NCBI GenBank assembly: GCA_016214695.1
Contig: JACRNY010000005.1
Coordinates: 1-64,000, forward strand
From: Nitrosomonadales bacterium
Lineage (GTDB): Bacteria > Pseudomonadota > Gammaproteobacteria > Burkholderiales > Gallionellaceae
DNA: 64,000 nucleotides
Direction: 5' to 3'
The position numbers were made by a program, and so were the translations under genes. The notes beneath the pieces were generated by a model. The model was not told the DNA's origin. It did not search any database and saw only the letters and a list, made by a program, of their open reading frames with translations. Of this stretch, positions 9,490 to 18,241 are shown piece after piece. Position 1 is the stretch's first letter, and each line of letters starts with the position of its first letter.

Positions 9490-10728
9490 TCAGGCCGTCT
9501 TATTCCACAGGTCGTACAAGGTCGTCCCGCGCGGCTCGTTCATGCGGTTCTCCAGTGCCGCGAACCATGCCTTGATATCGCCATCGCCACTGCGTTTGGG
9601 CAGGGTCGCAGTATCCAGCATGAAAAGTTTCAACAGGTCGCTCAGCTGCACCGCTTCCGGTGCGCGCACCATGCTCCAGCCCACCCCTGATAGTTTCCCC
9701 ACGATCCTGGCGTCGGTCAGCTTGTCCAGCAGGCGCTCGACATCGTCGTAGCCGATATGCAATTGCCGCGACAACCCCTGCAGCGTCTGCACCTCGCCCT
9801 TGCCCAGGCCCTTGTGCATGAGCTTTAGGATGCTCACTGCGTAATAGAGCCTGGCCGCCTGGTCCAGCCTCAGCGAATGCGTGCTGCGCCAGTGCGAAAG
9901 GGATGCCGTGATGATCGCGCCGAAGAGCACGGTCAGCCAGGAGAAATAGACCCACATCAGGAAGATCGGCACGCTGGCAAAGGCGCCGTATACCAGTTTA
10001 TAAGTGGGGAAATGCGAAATGTAGAAGGCGAATGCCCGGTTCATCGATTCGAACGCCACCGCCGCGATCAGACCACCGATGATGGCATGCCACATCGGTA
10101 CGAAGCGGTTTGGCACGACGCGGAAAAGCAGCGTGAATGCCGCCGTCGTCAGCAGGACCGGCATGAGCTTCAGCATGTCCATGCTGAACTTGGGTATCCG
10201 TTGCGCGTAATCGGAAGAGAATCCCACCAGCCAGGAGGTAAGCGAAAGGCTGCCACCGATCAGCAACGGTGCCAGCGTGATCACCGCCCAATACACCAGC
10301 ACGCGCTGCAGCAGGCTGCGCGGACGTGACACGCGCCAGATCATATTGAACGCGTTATCGATGGTCAGCATCAACAGCATCGCCGTGATGGCGAGGAACA
10401 CCAGACCGACCGCCGTGAGGCGTGACGCGCTCTCGGCGAACTGTTCCATGTAGCGCGTGATGATCCTGCCGCCGGTCTCCGGCATCATGTTGGTCAGGAT
10501 GAATTCCTTGATATGCGTGGAATACTCGCTGAACACCGGAAAGGCCGAAAGCAGGGTCAAAGCGATGGTGATGAGGGGCACCACCGACAGCAAGGTGGTA
10601 AAGGTCAGGCTCGCGGCCATCTGCGTGCAGCGGTCTTCCTGCAGACGCACGGTGACGTAGCGCAGGAAACGCAGGGCATCCATGATGCCGAGGTTGGGCA
10701 GTTTGAGCCTGAATTCAGGAAGTTTCAT
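9490..10728 (-). CDS. YihY/BrkB family membrane protein
   Basis: About 412 residues with six membrane helices in the first 300 and a soluble C-terminal winged-helix-like part (LSRQLHIGYDDVERLLDKL). Motifs MAASLTFTTLLSVVPL and YGAFASVPIFLMWVYFSWL are typical of the family once called RNase BN; the RNase assignment is an error and the function is unknown. The start at 10728 (MKLPEFRLKL) is preferred over the upstream extension, which is Cys-rich and would overlap the divergent HugZ-like gene. Confidence 0.88.
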   Translation of the reverse strand: MKLPEFRLKLPNLGIMDALRFLRYVTVRLQEDRCTQMAASLTFTTLLSVVPLITIALTLLSAFPVFSEYSTHIKEFILTNMMPETGGRIITRYMEQFAESASRLTAVGLVFLAITAMLLMLTIDNAFNMIWRVSRPRSLLQRVLVYWAVITLAPLLIGGSLSLTSWLVGFSSDYAQRIPKFSMDMLKLMPVLLTTAAFTLLFRVVPNRFVPMWHAIIGGLIAAVAFESMNRAFAFYISHFPTYKLVYGAFASVPIFLMWVYFSWLTVLFGAIITASLSHWRSTHSLRLDQAARLYYAVSILKLMHKGLGKGEVQTLQGLSRQLHIGYDDVERLLDKLTDARIVGKLSGVGWSMVRAPEAVQLSDLLKLFMLDTATLPKRSGDGDIKAWFAALENRMNEPRGTTLYDLWNKTA

Positions 10729-10757
10729 AAGTCCGGACAACTGAATACAATACCTGC

Positions 10758-11417
10758 ATGATAACCGACAACAGCACTCCGCCAACCACCGCGCTTGCCG
10801 CACGCCAGTTGCTGCGTGCGCACCGCTATGGCGCGCTCAGCACCCTGTCAAAGAAGTTCGACGGACATCCGTTCGGCTCCATCACCCCCTATCTGGTGGA
10901 CCACGACGGCAGCCTGCTCATTCTCATCAGCGCACTGGCCGAACACACCAAAAACATCCAACATGACCCGCGCGTCAGCCTGATCACGCACAACCAGGAA
11001 GACCCGCATATCCAGACCCAGGGCCGTCTCACCGTAGTCGGCACCGCCTCGCTCGACCCGGAACGTGCAGCCATCGGCAAACGCTACCTGCGCTATTTCC
11101 CGGAAGCCCATACCTATTACGACATGCCCGACTTCCAGTTCTACCGGATCGTGCCGCTGGCACTGCGCTACATCGGCGGCTTCGGCGACATCCACTGGAT
11201 AAAAGCCGATCGCTATCATGTCCCCGCCAATACATTGGCCGCGGAAGAGGATGCGCTGCTCGGCCAGCTCAATGCCGGACGCCCGCCCGGACAAGGGATG
11301 CTGATCGGGATAGACTGCGACGGCTACGACCTGCGCCTGGATGGCCGTACCATCCGGCACGATTTCCTCACTCCCGTGCCTGACGGCAGCCAGGCGCTGG
11401 CCTTGCTGAAGTCGTGA
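10758..11417 (+). CDS. HugZ-like pyridoxamine-phosphate-oxidase-fold protein
   Basis: A 219-residue cytosolic protein with an FMN-binding split-barrel domain (residues about 12-150; GALSTLSKKFDGHPFGSITPY, ALRYIGGFGDIHWI) and a short C-terminal DUF2470-like domain (IGIDCDGYDLRLDGRTIRHDF). HugZ proteins degrade or store haem, but many paralogues are uncharacterised, and the C-terminal His-rich haem tail of Campylobacter HugZ is not seen here. Divergent from the YihY gene with 29 nt between start codons. Confidence 0.8.
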   Translation: MITDNSTPPTTALAARQLLRAHRYGALSTLSKKFDGHPFGSITPYLVDHDGSLLILISALAEHTKNIQHDPRVSLITHNQEDPHIQTQGRLTVVGTASLDPERAAIGKRYLRYFPEAHTYYDMPDFQFYRIVPLALRYIGGFGDIHWIKADRYHVPANTLAAEEDALLGQLNAGRPPGQGMLIGIDCDGYDLRLDGRTIRHDFLTPVPDGSQALALLKS

Positions 11418-11420
11418 ACA

Positions 11421-11445
11421 GAAAAAAGGCATCGCGAACGATGCC
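11421..11445 (-). terminator. Intrinsic terminator after the small secreted-protein gene
   Basis: The seven-pair hairpin GGCATCG-CGAA-CGATGCC is followed on the minus strand by six T (11427-11422). It ends the leuA/small-protein transcript; on the plus strand the T tract is poor. Confidence 0.8.
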
Positions 11446-11472
11446 CTATTGGCCTGCTGAAAGACAGGGACG

Positions 11473-11778
11473 CTAGCCGCGCACGCCCTTGAGTTGAACC
11501 GATTGCTCGACCTGCTCCGCCGGGGCCTCCATTGCACCCTCCTGCTTCTCTTTCGCCAGCGGATCGTCTTTGGCTGGCTTGGCAGGCTTTGCCTTGGCGG
11601 CCGATTTTTTGCCATGGACCGTCTTCTGCTTCTTTGCTTCCGGCGCACCCTGCTGAACAGATGCAACCCTGTCCTGCCCTTTGTTCGGCGAGGATTGGAC
11701 GGCCGCGTCCTGTTCTCCTGCCTGGGCACTGCCTTGCAGCATCGCTCCGAGCACCACCACCCTCACCGCACGTTTCAT
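11473..11778 (-). CDS. Small exported Lys/Ala/Pro-rich protein
   Basis: A 101-residue protein with a signal peptide (MKRAVRVVVLGAMLQGSAQAG) and a low-complexity basic middle part (GKKSAAKAKPAKPAK) resembling histone-H1-like or envelope linker sequences. I recognise no domain. It has a good ribosome binding site (GGGAGACTTGAA before the ATG), starts 24 nt after leuA, and is followed by its own terminator, so it is very probably expressed, perhaps as the last gene of the leuA transcript. Function unknown. Confidence 0.6.
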   Translation of the reverse strand: MKRAVRVVVLGAMLQGSAQAGEQDAAVQSSPNKGQDRVASVQQGAPEAKKQKTVHGKKSAAKAKPAKPAKDDPLAKEKQEGAMEAPAEQVEQSVQLKGVRG

Positions 11779-11802
11779 TTCAAGTCTCCCAAAGACGTGG
11801 CT

Positions 11803-13338
11803 TCACAACTGCGGATGGGCCCGTACAGCACCGGCATCCAGTTTGTTCAGCGCATTCAGGTAGGCCTTGGCTGACGCCACCACGATGTCGGTATCCGCAC
11901 CCTGACCGTTGACCACACGCCCGCCCTTGGACAGGCGCACCGTCACCTCGCCCTGCGCATCGGTTCCGCTGGTGATGTTGTTCACCGAATACAGCAACAA
12001 CTCGGTATTGCTCTTCACCACCTGCTCGATCGCCTTGAACGTCGCATCCACCGGACCGCCGCCCTGGGCATCGGCCTGATGCTCCTTGCCGCCGACGCTC
12101 AGCACCACGCGCGCCACCGGCATCGCCCCGGTCTCGGAGTGCGCACCCATCGCCACCAGGCGGAAATGCTCGCTCACCTGTGTGGCTTCTTCGTCGCTCA
12201 CCAGCGCCTGCAGATCTTCGTCGAAGATCTCGTGTTTCTTGTCGGCCAGATCCTTGAAGCGCGCGAACGCGGCGTTCACCGCCTCTTCACCGTCCAGCAC
12301 GATACCCAGTTCCTGCAAACGCGCGCGGAAGGCCGCGCGCCCCGAGTGCTTGCCCATCACCATCTTGTTCGCGCCCCAGCCCACATCCTCGGCACGCATG
12401 ATCTCGTAGGTCTCGCGGTGCTTGAGCACGCCGTCCTGGTGGATGCCGGATTCATGCGCGAATGCGTTGGCACCGACGATGGACTTGTTCGGCTGCACCG
12501 GGTAGCCGGTGATGCTGGAAACCAGTTTGGAAGTCGGCACGATCTGCGCGGTATCGATGGTCGTGTCGCAGGTGAAGATATCGCGGCGCGTCTTGATCGC
12601 CATCACCACCTCTTCCAGCGCCGCATTGCCGGCTCGCTCGCCCAGACCGTTGATGGTGCATTCCACCTGGCGCGCGCCGTTCATCACCGCCGCCAGCGAA
12701 TTGGCCGAAGCCATGCCGAGGTCGTTGTGACAGTGGGTGGACCAGATGACCTTGTCGCTGTTCGGCACGCGCTCGATCAGCTGCTTGAAGCGCTCGCCCC
12801 ACAACACCGGGATGCTGTAGCCCACGGTATCCGGCACGTTCAGGGTCTTCGCGCCCGCCTTGATGACGGCATCGAAGATACGCACCAGAAAGTCCATCTC
12901 CGACCGCACCGCATCCTCGGCGGAGAACTCGACATCGTCGGTGTACTCGCGCGCCCATTTCACCGCCTGCACCGCGCGCTCGACCACCTGGTCCTCGCTC
13001 ATGCGCAACTTGTGCTGCATATGGATCGGCGAAGTGGCGATGAAGGTGTGGATGCGTCCGCGTTTGGCCGGCTTGATCGCCTCGCCCGCCGCACGCACAT
13101 CGCGCTCGTTGGCGCGCGCCAAAGAGCATACCGTGGAATGCTCGATGACCTTGGCGATGCTGTGGATGGCGTCGAAATCGCCGGGGCTGGCGGCGGCGAA
13201 ACCCGCCTCGATCACATCCACGCCCAATTTCTCCAGCTGGCGCGCGATGCGCAATTTCTCTTCCTTGGTCATGGAGGCGCCGGGGCTCTGTTCGCCGTCG
13301 CGCAAGGTGGTATCGAATATGATTAATTTGTCAGTCAT
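11803..13338 (-). CDS. leuA: 2-isopropylmalate synthase
   Basis: LeuA condenses acetyl-CoA with 2-ketoisovalerate, the committed step of leucine synthesis. The 511-residue product has the catalytic TIM barrel ([16 protein letters not shown] at the start, [11 protein letters not shown] with the metal-binding HxH near residue 200, [14 protein letters not shown]) and a C-terminal LeuA regulatory domain for leucine feedback from about residue 395. The ATG at 13338 ([11 protein letters not shown]) has GGAG nine bases upstream and is preferred over the start 12 codons further out. A possible leader peptide lies upstream. Confidence 0.96.
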   Translation of the reverse strand: MTDKLIIFDTTLRDGEQSPGASMTKEEKLRIARQLEKLGVDVIEAGFAAASPGDFDAIHSIAKVIEHSTVCSLARANERDVRAAGEAIKPAKRGRIHTFIATSPIHMQHKLRMSEDQVVERAVQAVKWAREYTDDVEFSAEDAVRSEMDFLVRIFDAVIKAGAKTLNVPDTVGYSIPVLWGERFKQLIERVPNSDKVIWSTHCHNDLGMASANSLAAVMNGARQVECTINGLGERAGNAALEEVVMAIKTRRDIFTCDTTIDTAQIVPTSKLVSSITGYPVQPNKSIVGANAFAHESGIHQDGVLKHRETYEIMRAEDVGWGANKMVMGKHSGRAAFRARLQELGIVLDGEEAVNAAFARFKDLADKKHEIFDEDLQALVSDEEATQVSEHFRLVAMGAHSETGAMPVARVVLSVGGKEHQADAQGGGPVDATFKAIEQVVKSNTELLLYSVNNITSGTDAQGEVTVRLSKGGRVVNGQGADTDIVVASAKAYLNALNKLDAGAVRAHPQL

Positions 13339-13655
13339 GTTTTGCTCCATCGCAATTGTATATCCACGGCTCACACCAACCGAGCCGCCTGCTTTGATAC
13401 TTGTGGGGTGGGTTTAGTTTGCGCGCGAGCGCAGCTTCAGCGCCGCCAGCAGGCTGAAGGTGGAATGCAGTTGCGAGATGTGGCGAGAGAAGTGCATGGG
13501 CAGGAATATAACGGCTTTTATTGGGGTGCGCAACAACAGCAGCCTGTCCGGCGGTTCTGCGCCACGAAACTTTATCGTTTCCGTCCTGTCTTGGGATTTG
13601 TGCGTCCTGCTATCATCCGGCGCCACATATTCCATCAACCAGAAAGAGAGTCCCC
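13339..13655. other. Divergent intergenic region leuA / outer-membrane protein
   Basis: A 317-nt gap holding the promoters of two divergent genes. On the minus strand TTGCGC and TATATT (17-nt spacing, TATATT near 13505-13510) are a plausible leuA promoter. Downstream of it lies a 27-codon ORF and a GGCTCGGTTGGTGTGAGCC hairpin, which could be a leader region but lacks a T tract. Confidence 0.4.
13414..13497 (-). CDS. Possible leader peptide upstream of leuA
   Basis: A 27-codon ORF ends 75 nt before leuA. Five of its 27 residues are Leu, clustered in SLLAALKL near the end. It is placed where a leu attenuator leader would be, but there is no strong ribosome binding site and the following hairpin has no T run, so classical attenuation is not demonstrated. 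It could equally be chance. Confidence 0.2.
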   Translation of the reverse strand: MHFSRHISQLHSTFSLLAALKLRSRAN

Positions 13656-14375
13656 ATGAAGAAGCTGCTCCCCTTGTTCTGCGCTCTGGGCTTTGCCCAG
13701 CCTGCCCTGGCGGCGAACGACATCAACAACCTGCAAGCCCTCGCCCAAAGCGAATTCCGCGCCCTGTCCGAAGACCTGGGCTCCGCCCTGAGCTACAAGC
13801 CGATCACGCCAGCCGAACCCCTCGGCACCACCGGTTTCGACATGGGCATCGAAGTCACCAGCACCAAGATGATCAAGAGCGAGCAGGCCTGGAAGACAGC
13901 GACCAACAGCAGCAGCGGCCTCGGCACCATCTACGTGCCCAAGCTGCATATCGCCAAGGGACTGCCATTGAACATCGACGTGGCCGCGTTCTATTCAGCC
14001 ATCCCCACCACCAACGTCAAGCTGACCGGCTTCGAACTGCGCTATGCCGTACTGCCCGGCGGCGTGGCCACCCCGGCAGTCGCCATCCGCGGTTCCTACA
14101 CCAAGATGAGCGGCGTCGATCAACTGGCCTTCAACACCAGGGGGCTGGACGTCTCCGTCTCCAAGGGCTTCGCCATGTTCACACCCTATGCAGGCGTGGG
14201 CCAGGTCTGGGTCAACAGCAAGGCGAACGTCGGCACACTGACCGCCGAGAACTTCACCCAGAGCAAAGTCTTCGTCGGTATGAATATCAATCTGGGCATG
14301 ACCAACATCGCACTGGAAGGCGACAAGACCGGCGGCACTTCGTCCTACGGCCTCAAGCTGGGCTTCCGCTTCTAA
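13656..14375 (+). CDS. Outer-membrane beta-barrel protein
   Basis: A 239-residue exported protein with signal peptide MKKLLPLFCALGFAQPALA and alternating-hydrophobicity strands typical of a small barrel, closing with an aromatic C-terminal residue (GLKLGFRF), the signal for Bam-mediated insertion. The ATG at 13656 has AGAAAGAGAG upstream. I do not recognise a characterised family; the central PTTNVKLTGFELRYAV and GVGQVWVNSKA segments suggest strands. Its substrate or role is unknown. It is monocistronic, ending at a strong terminator. Confidence 0.7.
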   Translation: MKKLLPLFCALGFAQPALAANDINNLQALAQSEFRALSEDLGSALSYKPITPAEPLGTTGFDMGIEVTSTKMIKSEQAWKTATNSSSGLGTIYVPKLHIAKGLPLNIDVAAFYSAIPTTNVKLTGFELRYAVLPGGVATPAVAIRGSYTKMSGVDQLAFNTRGLDVSVSKGFAMFTPYAGVGQVWVNSKANVGTLTAENFTQSKVFVGMNINLGMTNIALEGDKTGGTSSYGLKLGFRF

Positions 14376-14390
14376 ACGAGCGTTCCCGGA

Positions 14391-14424
14391 AAAAGGGGCG
14401 ATGCCTTGCGGCATCGCCCCTTTT
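14391..14424. terminator. Bidirectional intrinsic terminator
   Basis: A 15-pair hairpin AAAAGGGGCGATGCC-TTGC-GGCATCGCCCCTTTT closes the outer-membrane protein gene (plus) and the convergent argB-nucleotidase-slmA operon (minus). Confidence 0.92.
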
Positions 14425-14447
14425 CAATTCCCGGTCGGGGATACGGC

Positions 14448-15035
14448 TTACTTGAACTGCGAGCGGATGATGCCCCACTGTTGCGGCCATTGCGCCATGG
14501 GATCGCGCGTGTAGCCGCTCTTGCCGAACTGGTTCCAGCGACCGACCACGAAACACAGCAACAGGCTGGCATGGGCACCGATGTCGTCACCGGTCGCCAA
14601 CCGCCCCTGCGTCTCGGCGATGCGCAAGGACTGCTTGAGCGTGGTCTCGATGCGGTCGAGGAACTGGTTGATGCGCTGTTGCAGGCGCTCATCCTCGTTC
14701 ACCAGCGCATCGCCGAGCAACACGCGGGTCATGCCGCGGTTCTTCTGCGCAAAACCAAGCAACAGTGCGAGGATGCCTTCGACTTGCTTCAGCCCGTCCT
14801 GCTCCTCGGTGGTGATCTTGTTGACCAGACCGAACACGGTCTGCTCGATGAACTCGATCAACCCCTCGAACATCTGCGCCTTGCTGGCGAAGTGGCGGTA
14901 TAACGCCGCCTCGGACAGCTCCAGCCGCGCCGCCAGTGCTGCCGTGGTGATCTTCTCGCCCTTGGGTTGTTCCAGCATCTCGGCGACGGTTTGCAGGATC
15001 TGCAGTTTTCTTTCGCCCGGTTGTTTGGTTGCCAT
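14448..15035 (-). CDS. slmA: Nucleoid occlusion factor SlmA (TetR family)
   Basis: The 195-residue TetR-fold protein matches SlmA, which binds chromosomal sites and blocks FtsZ ring formation over the nucleoid. The helix-turn-helix region ITTAALAARLELSEAALYRHF and following SKAQMFEGLIEFIEQ closely follow the enterobacterial SlmA pattern (VSEAALYRHFPSK, LIEFIE), as does LLLGFAQKNRGMTRVLLGDAL. It is the last gene of the argB operon, nine nucleotides after the nucleotidase gene. Confidence 0.9.
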   Translation of the reverse strand: MATKQPGERKLQILQTVAEMLEQPKGEKITTAALAARLELSEAALYRHFASKAQMFEGLIEFIEQTVFGLVNKITTEEQDGLKQVEGILALLLGFAQKNRGMTRVLLGDALVNEDERLQQRINQFLDRIETTLKQSLRIAETQGRLATGDDIGAHASLLLCFVVGRWNQFGKSGYTRDPMAQWPQQWGIIRSQFK

Positions 15036-15044
15036 ATCTCCCCC

Positions 15045-16640
<1,596 letters not shown>

Positions 16641-16657
16641 CACACAACAGTCAGCAC

Positions 16658-17080
16658 TTACTGGATGACCAGTTTCCTGGCCGAAGCTGCTTTCTTCTTG
16701 GGCAGGGTCAACTCCAGCACGCCGTCCTTGTACCTGGCCTGGGCGGCGGCCTCGTCCACGTCCTGGCCCAGGGCGAAGGTACGCGATACGCTGCCATAGT
16801 AGCGCTCGCTGCGCAGCAGCTTTTCACCCTCTTTCACTTCCTTTTCGTTCTTCACTTCCGCGCTGATCGACACCTGGTTGCCGTCGATGTTGACATGGAT
16901 ATCTTCCTTCTTCACGCCGGGGATCTCGGCATGAACGGTGTAAACCTTGTCGTCCTCGCTCACATCCATCTTGATCTGCATCTCGGGTTGCCCCTCGAAA
17001 CGCACAGGCTGCATGAAGAACCCCCGAAACAAATCGTCCAAGGCATCGTTGGTGGGTCTGAATCTGGTGATGTTGGCCAT
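16658..17080 (-). CDS. Small heat shock protein Hsp20
   Basis: A 140-residue alpha-crystallin domain chaperone that holds unfolding proteins. The domain spans about residues 32-125: MDVSEDDKVYTVHAEIPGV at its start and the conserved GVLELTLPKK near the end. The C-terminal dimer-docking I-x-I/V motif appears as KLVIQ. A strong ribosome binding site AAGGAG precedes the ATG, and a sigma32-like promoter is present upstream. Monocistronic between two terminators. Confidence 0.95.
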   Translation of the reverse strand: MANITRFRPTNDALDDLFRGFFMQPVRFEGQPEMQIKMDVSEDDKVYTVHAEIPGVKKEDIHVNIDGNQVSISAEVKNEKEVKEGEKLLRSERYYGSVSRTFALGQDVDEAAAQARYKDGVLELTLPKKKAASARKLVIQ

Positions 17081-17136
17081 TTATTTCTCCTTTCTTTTGA
17101 GCTTGGTACAGCGGGAACGCCCCGCCTGTCTTTCAA

Positions 17137-17163
17137 TGTTTGGGTTGCAGCGCCATTTTCAAG
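17137..17163 (-). promoter_or_regulatory. Possible sigma32 promoter of hsp20
   Basis: On the minus strand CTTGAAA (17163-17157) is followed after 12 nt by CCCAAACA (17144-17137). The -35 is a perfect match to the heat-shock consensus; the -10 matches CCCCATNT only partly. Its place upstream of a heat-shock gene supports it. Confidence 0.4.
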
Positions 17164-17172
17164 GGGCAAAGA

Positions 17173-17198
17173 AAAAGGGCGGCAACTGCCGCCCTTTT
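17173..17198 (-). terminator. Intrinsic terminator of the copper operon
   Basis: AAAAGGGCGGC-AACT-GCCGCCCTTTT is followed on the minus strand by more T (TTTTTCTTT), just past the last PCuAC gene. Confidence 0.9.
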
Positions 17199-17215
17199 CA
17201 CCGGAAGCACATCCT

Positions 17216-17695
17216 TTAGCGATGGTCTTTCACGTCATTCGGATTGTTGTAGTGCTGATAACTCAGTTCCAGCGCCTTCACCTCCGCCTGAACATTGATA
17301 GTGTGCTTATGCCCGGCCGCCTCGACCACCAGCGTGACCGGGATACGGTCGCCCACATTCAAAGGCCGCTTCAGACCGATCAGGGTCAGATACATGCCCC
17401 GAGTCCCGAAAAGGGTGGTGCTATGCGCTTGCAGCTTCATGCTATCGACGACCCCGGTCTGCGGTTTGCCGCGACGCATCACGACACCCTGGATCTCTCC
17501 CGCTTCAGCTGCCGGACTGCTCACCGACAGCAGGCGTGCAGGTTTGGTGACATAGAGATTCAATTGCACGGTGGCCGATGTCTGTCCGGGCACACTCTCG
17601 CGCATCCAGACCTTGTCCACCATCACGTCATTGGAGCCCGCCCAGACGTTCCCCGCCAACAACAGACTTGCCGCACAGAAGAGATTGCGCCACAT
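17216..17695 (-). CDS. PCuAC-fold protein lacking copper ligands
   Basis: A 159-residue exported protein (signal peptide MWRNLFCAASLLLAGNVWA) that aligns without gaps over 44 residues with its upstream neighbour, a canonical PCuAC copper chaperone. At the four positions of the copper motif H-x10-M-x21-H-x-M it has Q69, T80, Y102 and T104, so the normal Cu(I) site is absent. The fold signature TLIGLKRPLNVGDRIPVTL is intact. The C-terminus carries His residues (HKHTIN, YQHYNN, KDHR) that could bind metal otherwise. It is the last gene of the copper receptor operon. A structural partner role or altered ligand is inferred. Confidence 0.8.
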   Translation of the reverse strand: MWRNLFCAASLLLAGNVWAGSNDVMVDKVWMRESVPGQTSATVQLNLYVTKPARLLSVSSPAAEAGEIQGVVMRRGKPQTGVVDSMKLQAHSTTLFGTRGMYLTLIGLKRPLNVGDRIPVTLVVEAAGHKHTINVQAEVKALELSYQHYNNPNDVKDHR

Positions 17696-17704
17696 ATCGG
17701 CCTC

Positions 17705-18169
17705 CTAATGGTGGTGTTCATGCCCCTGATGGCTGGTGGTTTCCAGCGGCCTGACCAAAGCCTGCGTCTTTACGGTCGTCTTGCTACCGTCGGCGAACTT
17801 GATGGTGAGTGCCAGCGCCACATTATCGCCAGCCTTGAGCGGCTTTTTCAAGCCGATCAGCATGATATGGTTGCCGTCAGCGCCGAGCGACACGGCCGTC
17901 CTGGCCGGCAGCTGCAACTCCTCGATCGCACGCATTTTCATCATATTCCCATCCATGACCATGGTATGGAGCTCGACCGTCCTGGCGAACCCGCTGTCTG
18001 CGGCGACCAGCGCCCCGGCCTTGTTGCTGGTGATGACCATCTGCACCGACGCGCTATCCTGCCCCGGCGCGGTGGCGCGAGCCCATGCATCGGTCACTTT
18101 CACTTCTTCGGCGGAAACCGATGCCGCACAGAACAATGCCACCAGACCTGCCCACAGATACTTGCTCAT
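17705..18169 (-). CDS. PCuAC periplasmic copper chaperone
   Basis: The 154-residue exported protein (signal peptide ending ASVSA) carries the exact motif H68-x10-M79-x21-H101-x-M103 (ELHTM, MMKMR, GNHIM), known to bind Cu(I) and deliver it to the CuA site of cytochrome oxidase together with ScoI. The tail HQGHEHHH offers an additional Cu(II) site. It lies between the copper receptor and a ligand-less paralogue, nine nucleotides from the latter, so the three form one operon. Confidence 0.93.
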   Translation of the reverse strand: MSKYLWAGLVALFCAASVSAEEVKVTDAWARATAPGQDSASVQMVITSNKAGALVAADSGFARTVELHTMVMDGNMMKMRAIEELQLPARTAVSLGADGNHIMLIGLKKPLKAGDNVALALTIKFADGSKTTVKTQALVRPLETTSHQGHEHHH

Positions 18170-18241
18170 TTCAAATCCTCCAAATAAGAACGCGCCACAT
18201 CTTTTACGATATGGCGCGTCATTCTAGCCCAAAACAGTTGA

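Noticed and set aside
12079-13326. 415-codon plus-strand ORF
   Set aside because: Antisense to leuA; shadow frame.
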